Below are positions 15,908-26,487 of a stretch of DNA of 64,000 nucleotides, piece by piece. Made by a program: the position numbers and the translations under genes. Numbering within the stretch: the first letter of the stretch is position 1; the number at the start of each line of letters is the position of its first letter. The DNA lies in contig JBBDRN010000007.1 of NCBI GenBank assembly GCA_040905445.1, forward strand, positions 62,001-126,000, written 5' to 3'. A model generated the notes under the pieces. The model did not search any database. It was not told the DNA's origin and was given only the letters and a program-made list of their open reading frames with translations. Source of the DNA: SKPT01 sp040905445. GTDB lineage: Bacteria > Planctomycetota > Phycisphaerae > Phycisphaerales > Phycisphaeraceae.

Positions 15908-16872
15908 ACCTGACGACCATGACGACCACGCTGGCGGCGAGCGAAGGCGACGGCCTGATGGACCGCGTGATGGGCCACGTCGTGCCTCACACGCTCTTCG
16001 AGATCCCCGGCCTCGGCGTGGCGTTCACCAACCACATGTTCATGGTGCTGGTGGCCGCCCTGCTCGTGCTCGCGGTGTTTCTCACCGTCTCGCGGCAGGT
16101 GGCCACGGGCAGCGAGGGGGACATCGAGGCCCACCAGACCAGCGGACGCTTCGCGCAGTTCTGGGAGGCGATCTGCCAGTTCATTCGCGACAACGTCGTC
16201 AAGCCGCAGCTCGGCCCGATGACCGACCGCTACATCGGCTACATCTGGACCGTGTTCTTTTTCATCATGTTCAGCAACCTGCTGGGCATGATCCCCGTCG
16301 GCTCCATCGTGGGGGGGCTGGCGTACATGTTCGGCTCGGAGCACCCCGCCACGTACGCCCACTGGTGGGGCACGTCCACCGGCAACATCGCCATCACCAG
16401 CGCCCTGGCCAGCGTGTCGCTCGTCGCGATCGTGGGGATCGGCGTGCGGGAGCAGGGCAAGCACTACTTCGCCCACTTCGCACCCGTCCCGTTCACCCCC
16501 TGGCCGATGGTGATCATCGCCGGCCCGCTCGTGGCGCTGGAGGTGATGGGGCTGCTCGTCAAGTCGGGCGTGCTGGCGATGCGTCTCTTTGGCGTGATGG
16601 TCGGCGGTCACCTGGTCATCGGCGTGATGATCGGGATGATCTTCATGTTCGGCAGCTACGCGATCGGCGTCGGGGTGGGGCTCCTGAGCCTCGCGCTGCT
16701 GGTGCTGGAACTGTTCATCGCGCTGTTGCAGGCGTTCATCTTCACGTTCCTGACGACACTGTTCATCGCCGCCGGCGCGGCCCACGAGCAGCACGAGGAG
16801 CACCACGAGGGTGAGGTCGAGCATGGCGTGCAGCCGGTGGCGGGCGGCGCGGGGGCGGGGCAGCCGGCGTGA
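15901..16872 (+). CDS. atpB: ATP synthase F0 subunit a
   Basis: Stator channel subunit that passes protons to the c-ring. The 323-residue product has the essential Arg in GVLAMRLFGVMVGGHLV, followed by a membrane hairpin with conserved Glu/Gln residues (LLVLELFIALLQAFIFTFLTTLFI). An extra segment around residues 130-170 (GGLAYMFGSEHPATYAHWWG) lies between helices. The C-terminus is His/Glu-rich (HEQHEEHHEGEVEHG). The start is taken as GTG 15901, overlapping the previous stop; ATG 15919 is an alternative. Confidence 0.93.
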   Translation: MLNLTTMTTTLAASEGDGLMDRVMGHVVPHTLFEIPGLGVAFTNHMFMVLVAALLVLAVFLTVSRQVATGSEGDIEAHQTSGRFAQFWEAICQFIRDNVVKPQLGPMTDRYIGYIWTVFFFIMFSNLLGMIPVGSIVGGLAYMFGSEHPATYAHWWGTSTGNIAITSALASVSLVAIVGIGVREQGKHYFAHFAPVPFTPWPMVIIAGPLVALEVMGLLVKSGVLAMRLFGVMVGGHLVIGVMIGMIFMFGSYAIGVGVGLLSLALLVLELFIALLQAFIFTFLTTLFIAAGAAHEQHEEHHEGEVEHGVQPVAGGAGAGQPA

Positions 16873-17030
16873 GCAGAGCAGGTTGTGCGGCGCGAAGCCG
16901 CGAGCGGCTGGCGGGCGCGAGGCGGGGGGTGGCGGGGGGATGGCGGGGGAGGGGACCGAAACACACGGGTCAGCCGACGGGCCCGTGACTTTAAGACGTC
17001 GGCAACACGTTTTCGTTTCAAGGAGCAGCG

Positions 17031-17354
17031 ATGATGGACATGACGCTACTGTTGGCCCAGGACGTGGGCTGGTCCCTGGTCGGGGCCGGGCTTGCCGTGC
17101 TGGGGGTGGGACTGGGCTTCGGCCTGACGGTTTTCGGTGTCGGCAAGGGCATTGGTAACATCGGGGGCAACGCGGTCCAGGCGATCGCCCGTCAGCCGGA
17201 GGCCACCGGCCCGATCGGAACGAACATGATCATCGCCGCGGCGCTGATCGAGGGCATCGCCGTGATCTCGATGGTGCTGCTGTTCATCATCACCCCCAAC
17301 CTGCCGGGCGTGATTGCGAGCCTGAGCGAAGCGCAGGCCGCGATGGGTCAGTGA
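17031..17354 (+). CDS. atpE: ATP synthase F0 subunit c
   Basis: The 107-residue rotor ring subunit, longer than usual because of an N-terminal stretch before the first helix. The two helices flank the polar loop ARQPEA (residues 53-58), and the ion-carrying acid is Glu74 in AALIEGIAVISM. The residue after Glu is Gly rather than Ser, and no sodium-type Gln/Ser pair is seen, so protons are the likely coupling ion. An AAGGAG site precedes the ATG. Gaps of about 158 bases lie on each side. Confidence 0.95.
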   Translation: MMDMTLLLAQDVGWSLVGAGLAVLGVGLGFGLTVFGVGKGIGNIGGNAVQAIARQPEATGPIGTNMIIAAALIEGIAVISMVLLFIITPNLPGVIASLSEAQAAMGQ

Positions 17355-17395
17355 GTGATCAATCGCCGGCATGCACGCCGGCGGCATGAATTGGC

Positions 17396-17429
17396 GCGGA
17401 TCGAGGCCGACCGGCCGCGATCCGCTTTT
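17396..17429 (+). terminator. Hairpin with T run between atpE and atpF (intrinsic terminator or attenuator)
   Basis: GCGGATCG (17396-17403) pairs with CGATCCGC (17418-17425), with an inner GGCC/GGCC stem and a 4-base loop. TTTT follows. It could partly end transcription after atpE or protect the upstream RNA, raising c-subunit dose over b, delta and alpha. Confidence 0.5.
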
Positions 17430-17511
17430 GAGCCTGCTCGCGGGTGTTGAGCGAGCGGGCGCGGGTCTGACTTCGCCAGGCCGCGGACGGCAGGCGATGA
17501 GAAGCTGAGGC

Positions 17512-18105
17512 ATGGACATGAACAGAATCTGGCGAATGGGCGTGGGAACGACGGCGGTGCTCTGGCTTGGCGCGGCGACACCGGCGCTGGCGGCCGAGGA
17601 CAGCCCGGGGCTGCTGAGCTGGACGCCGGGCGAGTACATCTGGACGCTGGCGATCTTTCTGGGGCTGCTGTTCCTGCTGGTGCGATTCGTCTGGCCGGTG
17701 ATCTTGAAGGGCCTGCAGGACCGCGAGCAGAAGATTCGCGCCGACCTCGCCGACGCGGAGAAGGCGCGCGACGAGGCGCAGCAGACGCTCGGGCAGTATC
17801 GCCAGCAGCTCGCCGAGGCGCGCCGCGAGGCGCAGAAGCTCATCGACGACAGCCGCCTCGAGGCCGAGCGCGCCGCGGCCCGCATCAAGGAGGGCGCCCA
17901 GGCGGACATCTCCCAGATGCGCCAGCGGGCCCAGGCGGAGATCACCAACGCCAAGGAGCAGGCGATCGCCGAGATCTACGAGCAGACGGCCGTGCTGGCG
18001 ACGCACGTGGCGGGGCAGATCCTGCACCGCGAGATCAACGCGGACGACCAGCGCGACCTCGTCGAGCGATCGCTGAGCAAGTTCGCCGAGGCGTCGCAGG
18101 TTTGA
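17512..18105 (+). CDS. atpF: ATP synthase F0 subunit b
   Basis: Peripheral stalk subunit of 197 residues. A signal-like N-terminus (MDMNRIWRMGVGTTAVLWLGAA, then TPALAA) precedes the membrane helix (YIWTLAIFLGLLFLLVRFVW). A long charged coiled coil rich in Ala, Glu, Gln and Arg (about residues 70-170) follows. An N-terminal signal peptide on subunit b occurs in planctomycetes and some other phyla. It precedes atpH by 53 bases. Confidence 0.92.
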   Translation: MDMNRIWRMGVGTTAVLWLGAATPALAAEDSPGLLSWTPGEYIWTLAIFLGLLFLLVRFVWPVILKGLQDREQKIRADLADAEKARDEAQQTLGQYRQQLAEARREAQKLIDDSRLEAERAAARIKEGAQADISQMRQRAQAEITNAKEQAIAEIYEQTAVLATHVAGQILHREINADDQRDLVERSLSKFAEASQV

Positions 18106-18158
18106 GACATCGGGTGCATCGGGGGCATTGAGTCGCAGGGCTTGAACGGAGTGATGCG

Positions 18159-18740
18159 TTGAACGACGCGCGAACGCAGACAGATGCCGTGGACCGGGCC
18201 TACGCCCGGGCGCTGTTCGAAACGGGCGTCGAGCAGGGCGAGCTCGAAGCGCTGGCGGACGAGATGGAAGAGTTGGGGGACGTGATCGCCGACCAGCCGG
18301 AGCTGCGCCGCCTGATCACCACGCCGGCGATCGGCGTGCAGCAGCGGGTGGGGCTGATCGATCGGCTGTTCAAGGATCGCGTCAGCCCGACGCTCTACAA
18401 GTTCCTGCAGGTCGTGACCCGCAAGGGGCGGCTGGCGTCGTTGCCGGGCATGGTGCAGGCCTTCGCCGAGTTGATGACCGACCAGCGCGGGCTCGTCGAG
18501 GTCGATATCTTCGTTGCCGACCGGCTGAATGAGGCCCAGGCCGACGACGTCGCCAACAGCATCGGCCGCGTGCTCGGCCGCGAGGTCGTGCTCCACCAGT
18601 ACGTCGACCCGGAACTGATCGGCGGGCTGAAGATCCGCGTCGGCGACAAGCTGATCGACGGCAGCGTCGCGAACCAGCTCAAGCTGCTGCGCCAGCGGCT
18701 GGGCCGCGTCGGCCGCGACCGGGCGCGGGAAGCGGAATGA
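18159..18740 (+). CDS. atpH: ATP synthase F1 delta subunit
   Basis: A 193-residue protein linking the stalk to the top of F1. AYARALFETGVEQGELEALADEM begins the helical N-terminal domain. The family's C-terminal motif is DPELIGGLKIRVGDKLIDGSVANQLKLLRQRL. The start is a TTG at 18159 with GGAG seven bases before it; the upstream in-frame GTG/ATG codons are interrupted by stops or out of frame. Confidence 0.93.
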   Translation: MNDARTQTDAVDRAYARALFETGVEQGELEALADEMEELGDVIADQPELRRLITTPAIGVQQRVGLIDRLFKDRVSPTLYKFLQVVTRKGRLASLPGMVQAFAELMTDQRGLVEVDIFVADRLNEAQADDVANSIGRVLGREVVLHQYVDPELIGGLKIRVGDKLIDGSVANQLKLLRQRLGRVGRDRAREAE

Positions 18741-18845
18741 CAGGACGCGGGGGAGCCTACGGATTGCAATTCGCGGGCTTCGGGATGTGACAGTGATGGG
18801 ACACCTGGCGGACTCGCAGGAGTTCGCGGACATAAGAGAGCAGTC

Positions 18846-20384
<1,539 letters not shown>

Positions 20385-20425
20385 CGCCGCGGTGGGCGGG
20401 CGCGTCTCGTGCGGATGCGCGGGCG

Positions 20426-20650
20426 TAGGGTCCGCTGTGCGGACCTTCGCGCCCCAACTCTGTGGGCGGACGCTGCATGGTGGGTGCCACTGGCGGCTTG
20501 TCCGCCAGTGTGCGCGCGGGAGGTCAAGGCACTGGTGGACAAGCCACCAGCGGCACCCCGTTTCCGGCGGGATCCTGATTTCCCGCTGTGGTCCCAGCCT
20601 GATCCGCGCGTCTGGTGCGCGCGGCGACGTGGTCCGCACAGCGGGCCCTC
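20426..20650. repeat. Nested inverted-repeat element (family A, copy 2, with inner palindrome B)
   Basis: Outer arms 20426-20445 and 20631-20650 match the family A arm with a few mismatches. Inside, 20482-20510 (GGGTGCCACTGGCGGCTTGT...) pairs with 20530-20558 over 29 bases with three mismatches, and each of those arms also folds on itself. The element fills most of the 387-base gap between atpA and the citrate synthase gene. No gene is seen in it. Confidence 0.75.
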
Positions 20651-20771
20651 CTTCCACGGTGCCGCGGCTTGGCCGCGAAGCGGCAAGCCGTCATGCAGGT
20701 GCTGGCGTTTGAACGGATCGGCCCTTAAACTGGTGGGCGATCCAGCCAGTACCTGCGGTGGGGAGAAGCCA

Positions 20772-22067
20772 ATGGAACATGCGGTCATGAGCGAGACAGC
20801 GAAGGTTCAGCTCGGGGACAAGTCCATCGAGCTTCCGATCGTCGTGGGCAGCGAGAACGAGCGGGCTGTCGACATCAGCCAGTTGCGGGCCGACACCGGG
20901 CACATCACGCTCGACGACGGCTACAGCAACACCGGCTCGTGCCAGTCGGCGATCACCTTCATCAACGGCGAAAAGGGCGAGCTGCGCTACCGCGGCATTC
21001 CGATCGAGCAGTTGGCCGAACGCTCGACGTTCATCGAGGCGGCGCTCCTGCTGATCTATGGCGAGCTGCCGACGCGCGAGCACACCGAGCAGTTCCAGGC
21101 GCTGCTGACCGAGCAGGCGGGGATCAACGAGGGCATGCGCCACTCGTTCGCCGGCTTCCCGAACACGGGCCATCCGATGGCGGTGCTCTCGGCGATGATC
21201 AACACGCTGAGCTGCTACCACCCGGACCTGCTGGCGATGGACGACGCCGCGACCTTTGAAGGCGCCGCCGGTCGGCTGCTGTCCAAGGTGCGCACCATCG
21301 CGGCGGCGAGCTACAAGACGTCGCGCGGCGAGCCGATGGTCTATCCGCGCAAGGACCTCAACTACGTGCAGAACTTCCTGCACATGATGTTCTCGCTGCC
21401 CTACGACCACTACGAGCCGGACGACGACGTCGTCAACGCGCTCGAGCTGTTCTTCATCCTCCACGCGGACCACGAGCAGAACTGCTCGACGAGCACCGTC
21501 CGCATGGTCGCCTCCAGCGGGGCGAACCTGTTCGCGAGCTGCGCGGCCGGCGTCTGCGCCCTGTGGGGCTGGAAGCATGGCGGGGCGAACGTCGCCGTGA
21601 TCGACATGCTCGAGCAGATCCACAGCGAGCAGATCCCGCTCGAATCCTTCCTCAAGCAGGTGCGCGACCGCGAGCGCAAGCTGATGGGCTTCGGCCACCG
21701 GGTCTACAAGACCTACGACCCTCGTGCCAACGTGCTCAAGGAGGCGACCGACAAGGTCCTGAGCAAGATGCACAAGAAGGACCCGCTGCTCGACATCGCC
21801 CGCAAGCTCGAGGAGGTCGCGCTCAAGGACAGCTACTTCCGCGAGCGCAACCTGTATCCGAACGTCGACTTCTACAGCGGCATCATGCTGCGGGCGATCG
21901 GCATCCCCGTCGACATGTTCACCGTGCTGTTCGCCATCGGGCGGATGCCGGGGTGGATCGCCAACTACAAGGAAGTCCACGACGCCGACGCGCGAATCTA
22001 TCGCCCGCGGCAGGTCTACGTCGGGCCGGCGACGCGCGATTACGTGGCCGTCGAGAAGCGCGGCTGA
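20772..22067 (+). CDS. gltA: Citrate synthase (type II)
   Basis: Condenses oxaloacetate and acetyl-CoA in the TCA cycle. The 431-residue product has the conserved HADHEQNCSTSTVR block, GFGHRVYKTYDPRA with a catalytic His, and NVDFYSGI with the catalytic Asp. The N-terminal beta-rich segment fits the hexameric type II enzymes. The start ATG at 20772 follows GGGAG by six bases; an internal ATG at 20787 is possible. It is a lone gene preceded by a repeat element. Confidence 0.95.
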   Translation: MEHAVMSETAKVQLGDKSIELPIVVGSENERAVDISQLRADTGHITLDDGYSNTGSCQSAITFINGEKGELRYRGIPIEQLAERSTFIEAALLLIYGELPTREHTEQFQALLTEQAGINEGMRHSFAGFPNTGHPMAVLSAMINTLSCYHPDLLAMDDAATFEGAAGRLLSKVRTIAAASYKTSRGEPMVYPRKDLNYVQNFLHMMFSLPYDHYEPDDDVVNALELFFILHADHEQNCSTSTVRMVASSGANLFASCAAGVCALWGWKHGGANVAVIDMLEQIHSEQIPLESFLKQVRDRERKLMGFGHRVYKTYDPRANVLKEATDKVLSKMHKKDPLLDIARKLEEVALKDSYFRERNLYPNVDFYSGIMLRAIGIPVDMFTVLFAIGRMPGWIANYKEVHDADARIYRPRQVYVGPATRDYVAVEKRG

Positions 22068-22360
22068 GCGCTTTTGAAATCCACAATCAGGCTTCGTCCG
22101 AAAACGGTTGCCAGTGGCACCCGACATATGACATTTTCCGGACAAGGCCGGCACTTCTGAACGACCGCGACGAAGCGAAGAAGGCGAAGGCCGCGAGCCT
22201 CGGCCCGGAGAAGCGACGGCTTGCATCAGAACAGCTTCACTTCCTTCGCACCTTCGCGGTTCGAGCTGCTTTCGCGTCGCCGTGGCGAGATGGAGGGTCT
22301 TGCCCTTCACCCGGCCGCGTGGGCGAGCCGCGAGCGCATCGGGTGCGGCGGCGTGGGCCG
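22068..22360. repeat. Gap with imperfect inverted repeat (GCGAAG-type)
   Basis: About 22162-22190 (CCGCGACGAAGCGAAGAAGG) and 22235-22263 (CCTTCGCACCTTCGCGGTT) are imperfect reverse complements made of short GCGAAGG units. A fragment GCCAGTGGCACC near 22109 resembles the family C repeat. No coding sequence is supported. Confidence 0.45.
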
Positions 22361-22663
22361 TCAGCCCGCGGCGGCGAGAGACGTCTCCGCGGACAGGCCC
22401 GGGCCATGCTCGAAGACCTCGGGCTCGAGGTCGAGGATGAAGGTCGAGTCCTCGCCGGCGGGGATGGTGAAGCTGGACCAGGGGATGACGAAGAGCTTGT
22501 CGGGCTCCCGGCACGGGCCATGGCCGGCGACGAGCGCGTAGGCGATCGAGCCGTGGGGCACGTCCATGACGAGGTCGGCGACGCGGCCGAGCAGTTCGCC
22601 CCGGCGGTTGCGGATCGTGCGATGCAGAAGGGTGCTGGCGGCGGCGAGTTGAGCAACGGGCAT
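22361..22663 (-). CDS. PRC-barrel domain protein
   Basis: A 100-residue protein with a PRC-barrel fold pattern: NRRGELLGRVADLVMDVPHGSIAYALVA, then KLFVIPWSSFTI and STFILDLEPEVF. Such small beta-barrel proteins occur in RNA-processing, photosynthetic and stress contexts, and free-standing members have no fixed role. The start MPVAQLAA at 22663 has an AGGA site. It is a single gene between citrate synthase and the sugar cluster. Confidence 0.75.
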   Translation of the reverse strand: MPVAQLAAASTLLHRTIRNRRGELLGRVADLVMDVPHGSIAYALVAGHGPCREPDKLFVIPWSSFTIPAGEDSTFILDLEPEVFEHGPGLSAETSLAAAG

Positions 22664-23213
22664 GGGCTCGTCCTTTCACGTGGCGCCCGGCGTCGCCGGC
22701 CGGGCTGCGTGCTCCCGGGTCGTCCCCGCCGCGGAGTCGCGGCGGGGCGCTGATTGGGATGCAAGGCCGATGCCAGAGTGCGGGGGAACGCCCGACACGG
22801 CCCCACGTTTCCCACCTGAACCCGGCTGGGCCTTCCTCCCGAGCCTCGCGCCGGTCGCGCCGCACCCTCTTCGTGGGACCGCACCCCCGGCCGCACCCGG
22901 ATGAAGATGTAATTCTTTCGTGTCGGTTGTAACCGCGGCGGCCGCGGCGGCCCTCGAACGCCCGGCTCCCGCCGCCCGCGCGGGCATCGGCGGCGCAGGC
23001 CCCGTGCGAGGCGCGGTTTCGGATGTCCCGCAAAGCTGGTGCGGCGGCAGCTTCTTCCATGTTTTCAGGACGTCCCCGCTTCGGGGCCCACCCGACGCGC
23101 GGCTGGAGCGAACCCGCAAATCCGGTGATGCACGATGAGCGGTACATGCCTTGCAGTGGCAGTTGTGCGACGAGCGGCTGACGGAAGCGCGACCCCTTGC
23201 AGGGCAAACCCAC
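22664..23213. other. 550-base gap upstream of the sugar/glycosyltransferase cluster
   Basis: The open frames here have poor codon bias and no recognisable domain. An AT-richer patch at about 22905-22940 (GAAGATGTAATTCTTTC) is the likeliest promoter area for the cluster on the plus strand or for the PRC-barrel gene on the minus strand, but no convincing -35/-10 pair was found. Confidence 0.3.
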
Positions 23214-24335
23214 ATGGGACAACAGGTGCTGATCACGGGCGGGGCGGGATTCATCGGCTCGCACCTCGCCGACCAGTTGCTCGAACGGGGCCATCGCGTC
23301 CGCGTCCTCGACAGCCTTGCCGCGCAGGTTCACGGCGACGCGGGCGAGCGGCCGGCCTACCTGCACGACGATGTCCAGCTCATGCGCGGCGACGTCACGG
23401 CCCATGCCGACGTCCGCCGCGCCCTGCGCGACGTCGACGCCGTCTACCACCTCGCGGCGCTGGTGGGCGTCGGGCAGAGCATGTATCAGATCGAGGCGTA
23501 CACGCGTGTCAACGAGGTGGGCACCGCGACGCTGCTCGAGGCCATCGTCGAGCAGGGGGGCGTCGGGCGACTGGTGGTGGCGTCGAGCATGAGCGTGTAT
23601 GGCGAGGGGCGCTACGTCGACGAGACCGGCCGTGTGGCGCGCAACGTGTCGCGCGACGTCGACGCGATGCGCCGCGGTCAATGGGAGCCGGTCGATGGCG
23701 ATGGTCGCGCGCTGCAGCCCGCGCCGACGCCGGAGGAGAAGCCCGCGGAGCTGGCGTCGGTCTATGCCCTGTCCAAGTATGCGCAGGAGCGGCTGGCGCT
23801 GATCGTCGGGCACGCGTACGGCATCCCGACCGTCGCACTGCGATTCTTCAATGCCTACGGCCCGAGACAGGCGCTGTCGAATCCTTACACCGGCGTGTTG
23901 GCGATCTTCGCCTCGCGACTGCTCAACGGCCGCCCGCCGATCGTCTATGAGGACGGTCGGCAGTTGCGCGACTTCGTGAGCGTGCACGACGTGGCGCGGG
24001 CGTGCGCGGCGGCGCTTGAGGCGGACGCCGCCGCGGGAGAGGTGATCAACATCGGCTCGGGCCAGCCCCGGACCGTGCTGGAGGTGGCGGACCGGCTGGC
24101 GGCGGTGCTCGGACGCAGCGATGTCAAGCCGCACCTCAGCGGGCAGTATCGCGTGGGCGACATTCGTCACTGTTATGCCGACGTCGAACGTGCCCGGCGG
24201 CTGCTCGGATACGAGCCGCGGATGTCGTTCGATGACGGCCTCGCCGAGCTTGCCCAGTGGGTGGCGCGGCAAGGCGCGCAGGACCATGTCGAGCAGGCGC
24301 ACGGCGAACTGAACACGCGAGGACTGACGGTATGA
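23214..24335 (+). CDS. NAD-dependent sugar epimerase/dehydratase (extended SDR)
   Basis: A 373-residue nucleotide-sugar modifying enzyme. The Rossmann motif GGAGFIGSH is at residues 9-17, SSMSVYGEG provides the catalytic Ser region, and YALSKYAQE is the Tyr-x3-Lys dyad. VALRFFNAYGPRQALSNPYTG matches the group often annotated as dTDP-L-rhamnose 4-epimerase or related epimerases; the exact sugar cannot be read. The start at ATG 23214 (MGQQVLITGG) was chosen because the upstream residues are not conserved in SDRs. It is first in a seven-gene same-strand cluster and overlaps the next gene by four bases. Confidence 0.85.
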   Translation: MGQQVLITGGAGFIGSHLADQLLERGHRVRVLDSLAAQVHGDAGERPAYLHDDVQLMRGDVTAHADVRRALRDVDAVYHLAALVGVGQSMYQIEAYTRVNEVGTATLLEAIVEQGGVGRLVVASSMSVYGEGRYVDETGRVARNVSRDVDAMRRGQWEPVDGDGRALQPAPTPEEKPAELASVYALSKYAQERLALIVGHAYGIPTVALRFFNAYGPRQALSNPYTGVLAIFASRLLNGRPPIVYEDGRQLRDFVSVHDVARACAAALEADAAAGEVINIGSGQPRTVLEVADRLAAVLGRSDVKPHLSGQYRVGDIRHCYADVERARRLLGYEPRMSFDDGLAELAQWVARQGAQDHVEQAHGELNTRGLTV

Positions 24336-25408
24336 TCGCCAAGGTAACGGATGACTGCGGGCCCACGCTGATCACCGGCGGCGCGGGCTTCATCGGAACG
24401 AACGTCGCCCATCGACTGCTGAGCGCCGGCACGCGAGTGCGCGTGTTCGACAACCTGGCGCGCGAGGGTGTCGAGCAGAACCTCGCGTGGCTGCAGGCAC
24501 GCCACCGCGATCGGCTGGAGGTGCAGATCGCCGACGTGCGCGACGAGCTTGCCGTCCGCCACGCCGTGCGCGATGCGGCACAGGTCTACCACTTCGCCGC
24601 GCAGGTCGCCGTGACGACGAGCCTGCAGTGCCCGGTCGACGACTTCGACGTCAACGCGCGCGGCACGCTGAACGTGCTCGAGGCGCTCCGCGAGCGTCCC
24701 GACCCGCCGCCGCTGCTCTTTACGTCGACGAACAAGGTCTACGGTCAGCTCGACGGCCTCGGGCTTCGGGCCTTTGCCACACGTTATCGGCCGACTGACG
24801 CCGAGGTCAGGCGCCAGGGCATCGCCGAGCAGCAGCTCGCGTTTCACAGCCCCTATGGCTGCTCGAAGGGCGCGGCCGATCAGTACGTGCTCGACTACGC
24901 GCGCAGCTTCGGCCTGCCGACCGTCGTGTTCCGGATGAGTTGCATCTACGGCCCGCACCAGTGCGGCTGCGAAGACCAGGGCTGGGTGGCGCACTTCGTG
25001 CGCACGGCGCTCGCCGAAGGCCGCGTCACGGTCTACGGCGACGGGCGCCAGGTGCGCGACGTGCTCTTCGTCGAGGACCTCGTCGAAGCCATGACGCTGG
25101 CGATGCGCCACGTCGATCGCACCGCCGGGCAGGCATTCAACATCGGCGGCGGGCCGAGCAACACCCTGAGCCTGCTGGAACTCATCGAGCTGGTCGGCCG
25201 GCTGCACGGGCGGGTTCCCACCGTCGACTTCGATCGTTGGCGCCCGGGGGACCAGCGCTACTACGTCTCGGACATGCGGCGGTACCAGGCACTGACCGGC
25301 TGGCGGCCGCGGGTCACCGTGCGCGAGGGCGTCGCACGGCTCTACGCCTGGCTGGGCCGATCCGCGCCGCGCCTGCACGTGGATGGATCGGCGCCGACGG
25401 CGGTGTGA
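24332..25408 (+). CDS. NAD-dependent sugar epimerase, CDP-paratose/tyvelose 2-epimerase-like
   Basis: A 358-residue extended SDR with the NAD site GGAGFIGTN, STNKVYGQL, and the YGCSKGAAD Tyr-x3-Lys dyad. The stretch YGPHQCGCEDQGWVAHF is characteristic of CDP-tyvelose 2-epimerase-like enzymes. ATGA overlap with the upstream epimerase gene suggests coupled translation and sequential sugar conversions. Substrate identity is inferred from the family only. Confidence 0.85.
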   Translation: MIAKVTDDCGPTLITGGAGFIGTNVAHRLLSAGTRVRVFDNLAREGVEQNLAWLQARHRDRLEVQIADVRDELAVRHAVRDAAQVYHFAAQVAVTTSLQCPVDDFDVNARGTLNVLEALRERPDPPPLLFTSTNKVYGQLDGLGLRAFATRYRPTDAEVRRQGIAEQQLAFHSPYGCSKGAADQYVLDYARSFGLPTVVFRMSCIYGPHQCGCEDQGWVAHFVRTALAEGRVTVYGDGRQVRDVLFVEDLVEAMTLAMRHVDRTAGQAFNIGGGPSNTLSLLELIELVGRLHGRVPTVDFDRWRPGDQRYYVSDMRRYQALTGWRPRVTVREGVARLYAWLGRSAPRLHVDGSAPTAV

Positions 25409-25467
25409 CAGGTGGGGCCTGTCTGCGGCACCCCCGACGATGTGAATGACAGCAGAAGGAGCTGAGA

Positions 25468-26487
25468 ATGAACGACTCGGCATCCAGTGCGGTTACGGCC
25501 CCCCAGGCAACGATGATGGTCGCGGCGCGGGTCGTTGGGCCGGGGCGCATCGAGATGACTCGCTCGGCAGCGCCCGCGCCGGGGCCAGGCGAGGTGCGCG
25601 TCGCGATCGAGGGATGCGGCGTGTGCGCGTCCAACGCGCCCCCGTGGGAGGGTCGGCCGTGGTTCGCCTACCCGCTCGCGCCGGGTCAGCTCGGGCACGA
25701 GGCGTGGGGTGTGGTGGATGGTGTGGGGTGCGACGTCAAGCGTCTTCAGCCCGGTCAGCGCGTGGCGTTTCTCAGCGAGCACGCCTACGCGACGCATGAC
25801 GTCGCGGGTGAGGCGGCGGTCGTGCCTCTGCCCGACGAGCTCGACGGCGCGCCGGTGCCTGCCGAGCCGCTGGGCTGCGCGATGAACATCTTCCGGCGAA
25901 GCGACATCCGCGCCGGGCAGCCGGTCGCCGTCGTGGGCGCCGGGTTCATCGGGTTGCTGCTGGTGCGCCTGGGCAAGCTCGCCGGGGCGCGGGTGATCGC
26001 CATCAGCCGCCGCCAGCACGCCCTGGACGCGGCGCGGCAGATGGGCGCTGCCGAAACGGTGCGCTACGACGACGACGCCGCGGTGATGGAAGCCGTCAGC
26101 GCGATGACCGGTGATGAGCTGTGCCAGACGGTCATTGAGGCGACCGGCAAGCAGGCGCCGCTCGACCTGGCGGCCAGGTTGACGCGGCAGCGCGGGCGAC
26201 TGGTCATCGCGGGCTTTCACCAGGACGGGCCGCGCCAGGTCGACATGCAGTCCTGGAACTGGCGCGGGCTCGATGTCATCAACGCCCACGAGCGCGACCC
26301 GGCCGTCTATCGCCGCGGCATGCAGGAGGCGGTGCAGCTCATGCGCAGCGGGCGGCTGGACCCCCGGCCGCTGTTCACGCACGTCTATCCGCTGTCGCGC
26401 CTCGCCGAGGCGCTCGAGGCGACGCGGACCCGGCCGGATGGGTTCATCAAGGCGCTGGTGATGATGCAGGAGGGGGACGCACGATGA
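25468..26487 (+). CDS. Medium-chain dehydrogenase/reductase (zinc-binding alcohol dehydrogenase-like)
   Basis: A 339-residue MDR enzyme. CGVCASN and GQLGHEAWG hold the Cys and His/Glu of a catalytic zinc site; the structural-zinc cysteine cluster is absent. The nucleotide site is VVGAGFIGLLLVRLGKLAG. An AAGGAG site precedes the ATG. Its place among sugar epimerases and glycosyltransferases suggests a sugar or polyol as substrate. It overlaps the next gene by four bases. Confidence 0.85.
   Translation: MNDSASSAVTAPQATMMVAARVVGPGRIEMTRSAAPAPGPGEVRVAIEGCGVCASNAPPWEGRPWFAYPLAPGQLGHEAWGVVDGVGCDVKRLQPGQRVAFLSEHAYATHDVAGEAAVVPLPDELDGAPVPAEPLGCAMNIFRRSDIRAGQPVAVVGAGFIGLLLVRLGKLAGARVIAISRRQHALDAARQMGAAETVRYDDDAAVMEAVSAMTGDELCQTVIEATGKQAPLDLAARLTRQRGRLVIAGFHQDGPRQVDMQSWNWRGLDVINAHERDPAVYRRGMQEAVQLMRSGRLDPRPLFTHVYPLSRLAEALEATRTRPDGFIKALVMMQEGDAR

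Noticed and set aside
22676..23254. Possible genes in the 550-base gap before the epimerase cluster
   Set aside because: Several overlapping frames exist in both directions, but none has codon bias, a ribosome-binding site or a domain.
20691..24302. A 1203-codon open frame on the minus strand
   Set aside because: It is the antisense shadow of citrate synthase, the PRC-barrel region and the epimerase gene; GC-rich genomes give long antisense frames. It has no domain and its codon bias is that of the opposite strand.
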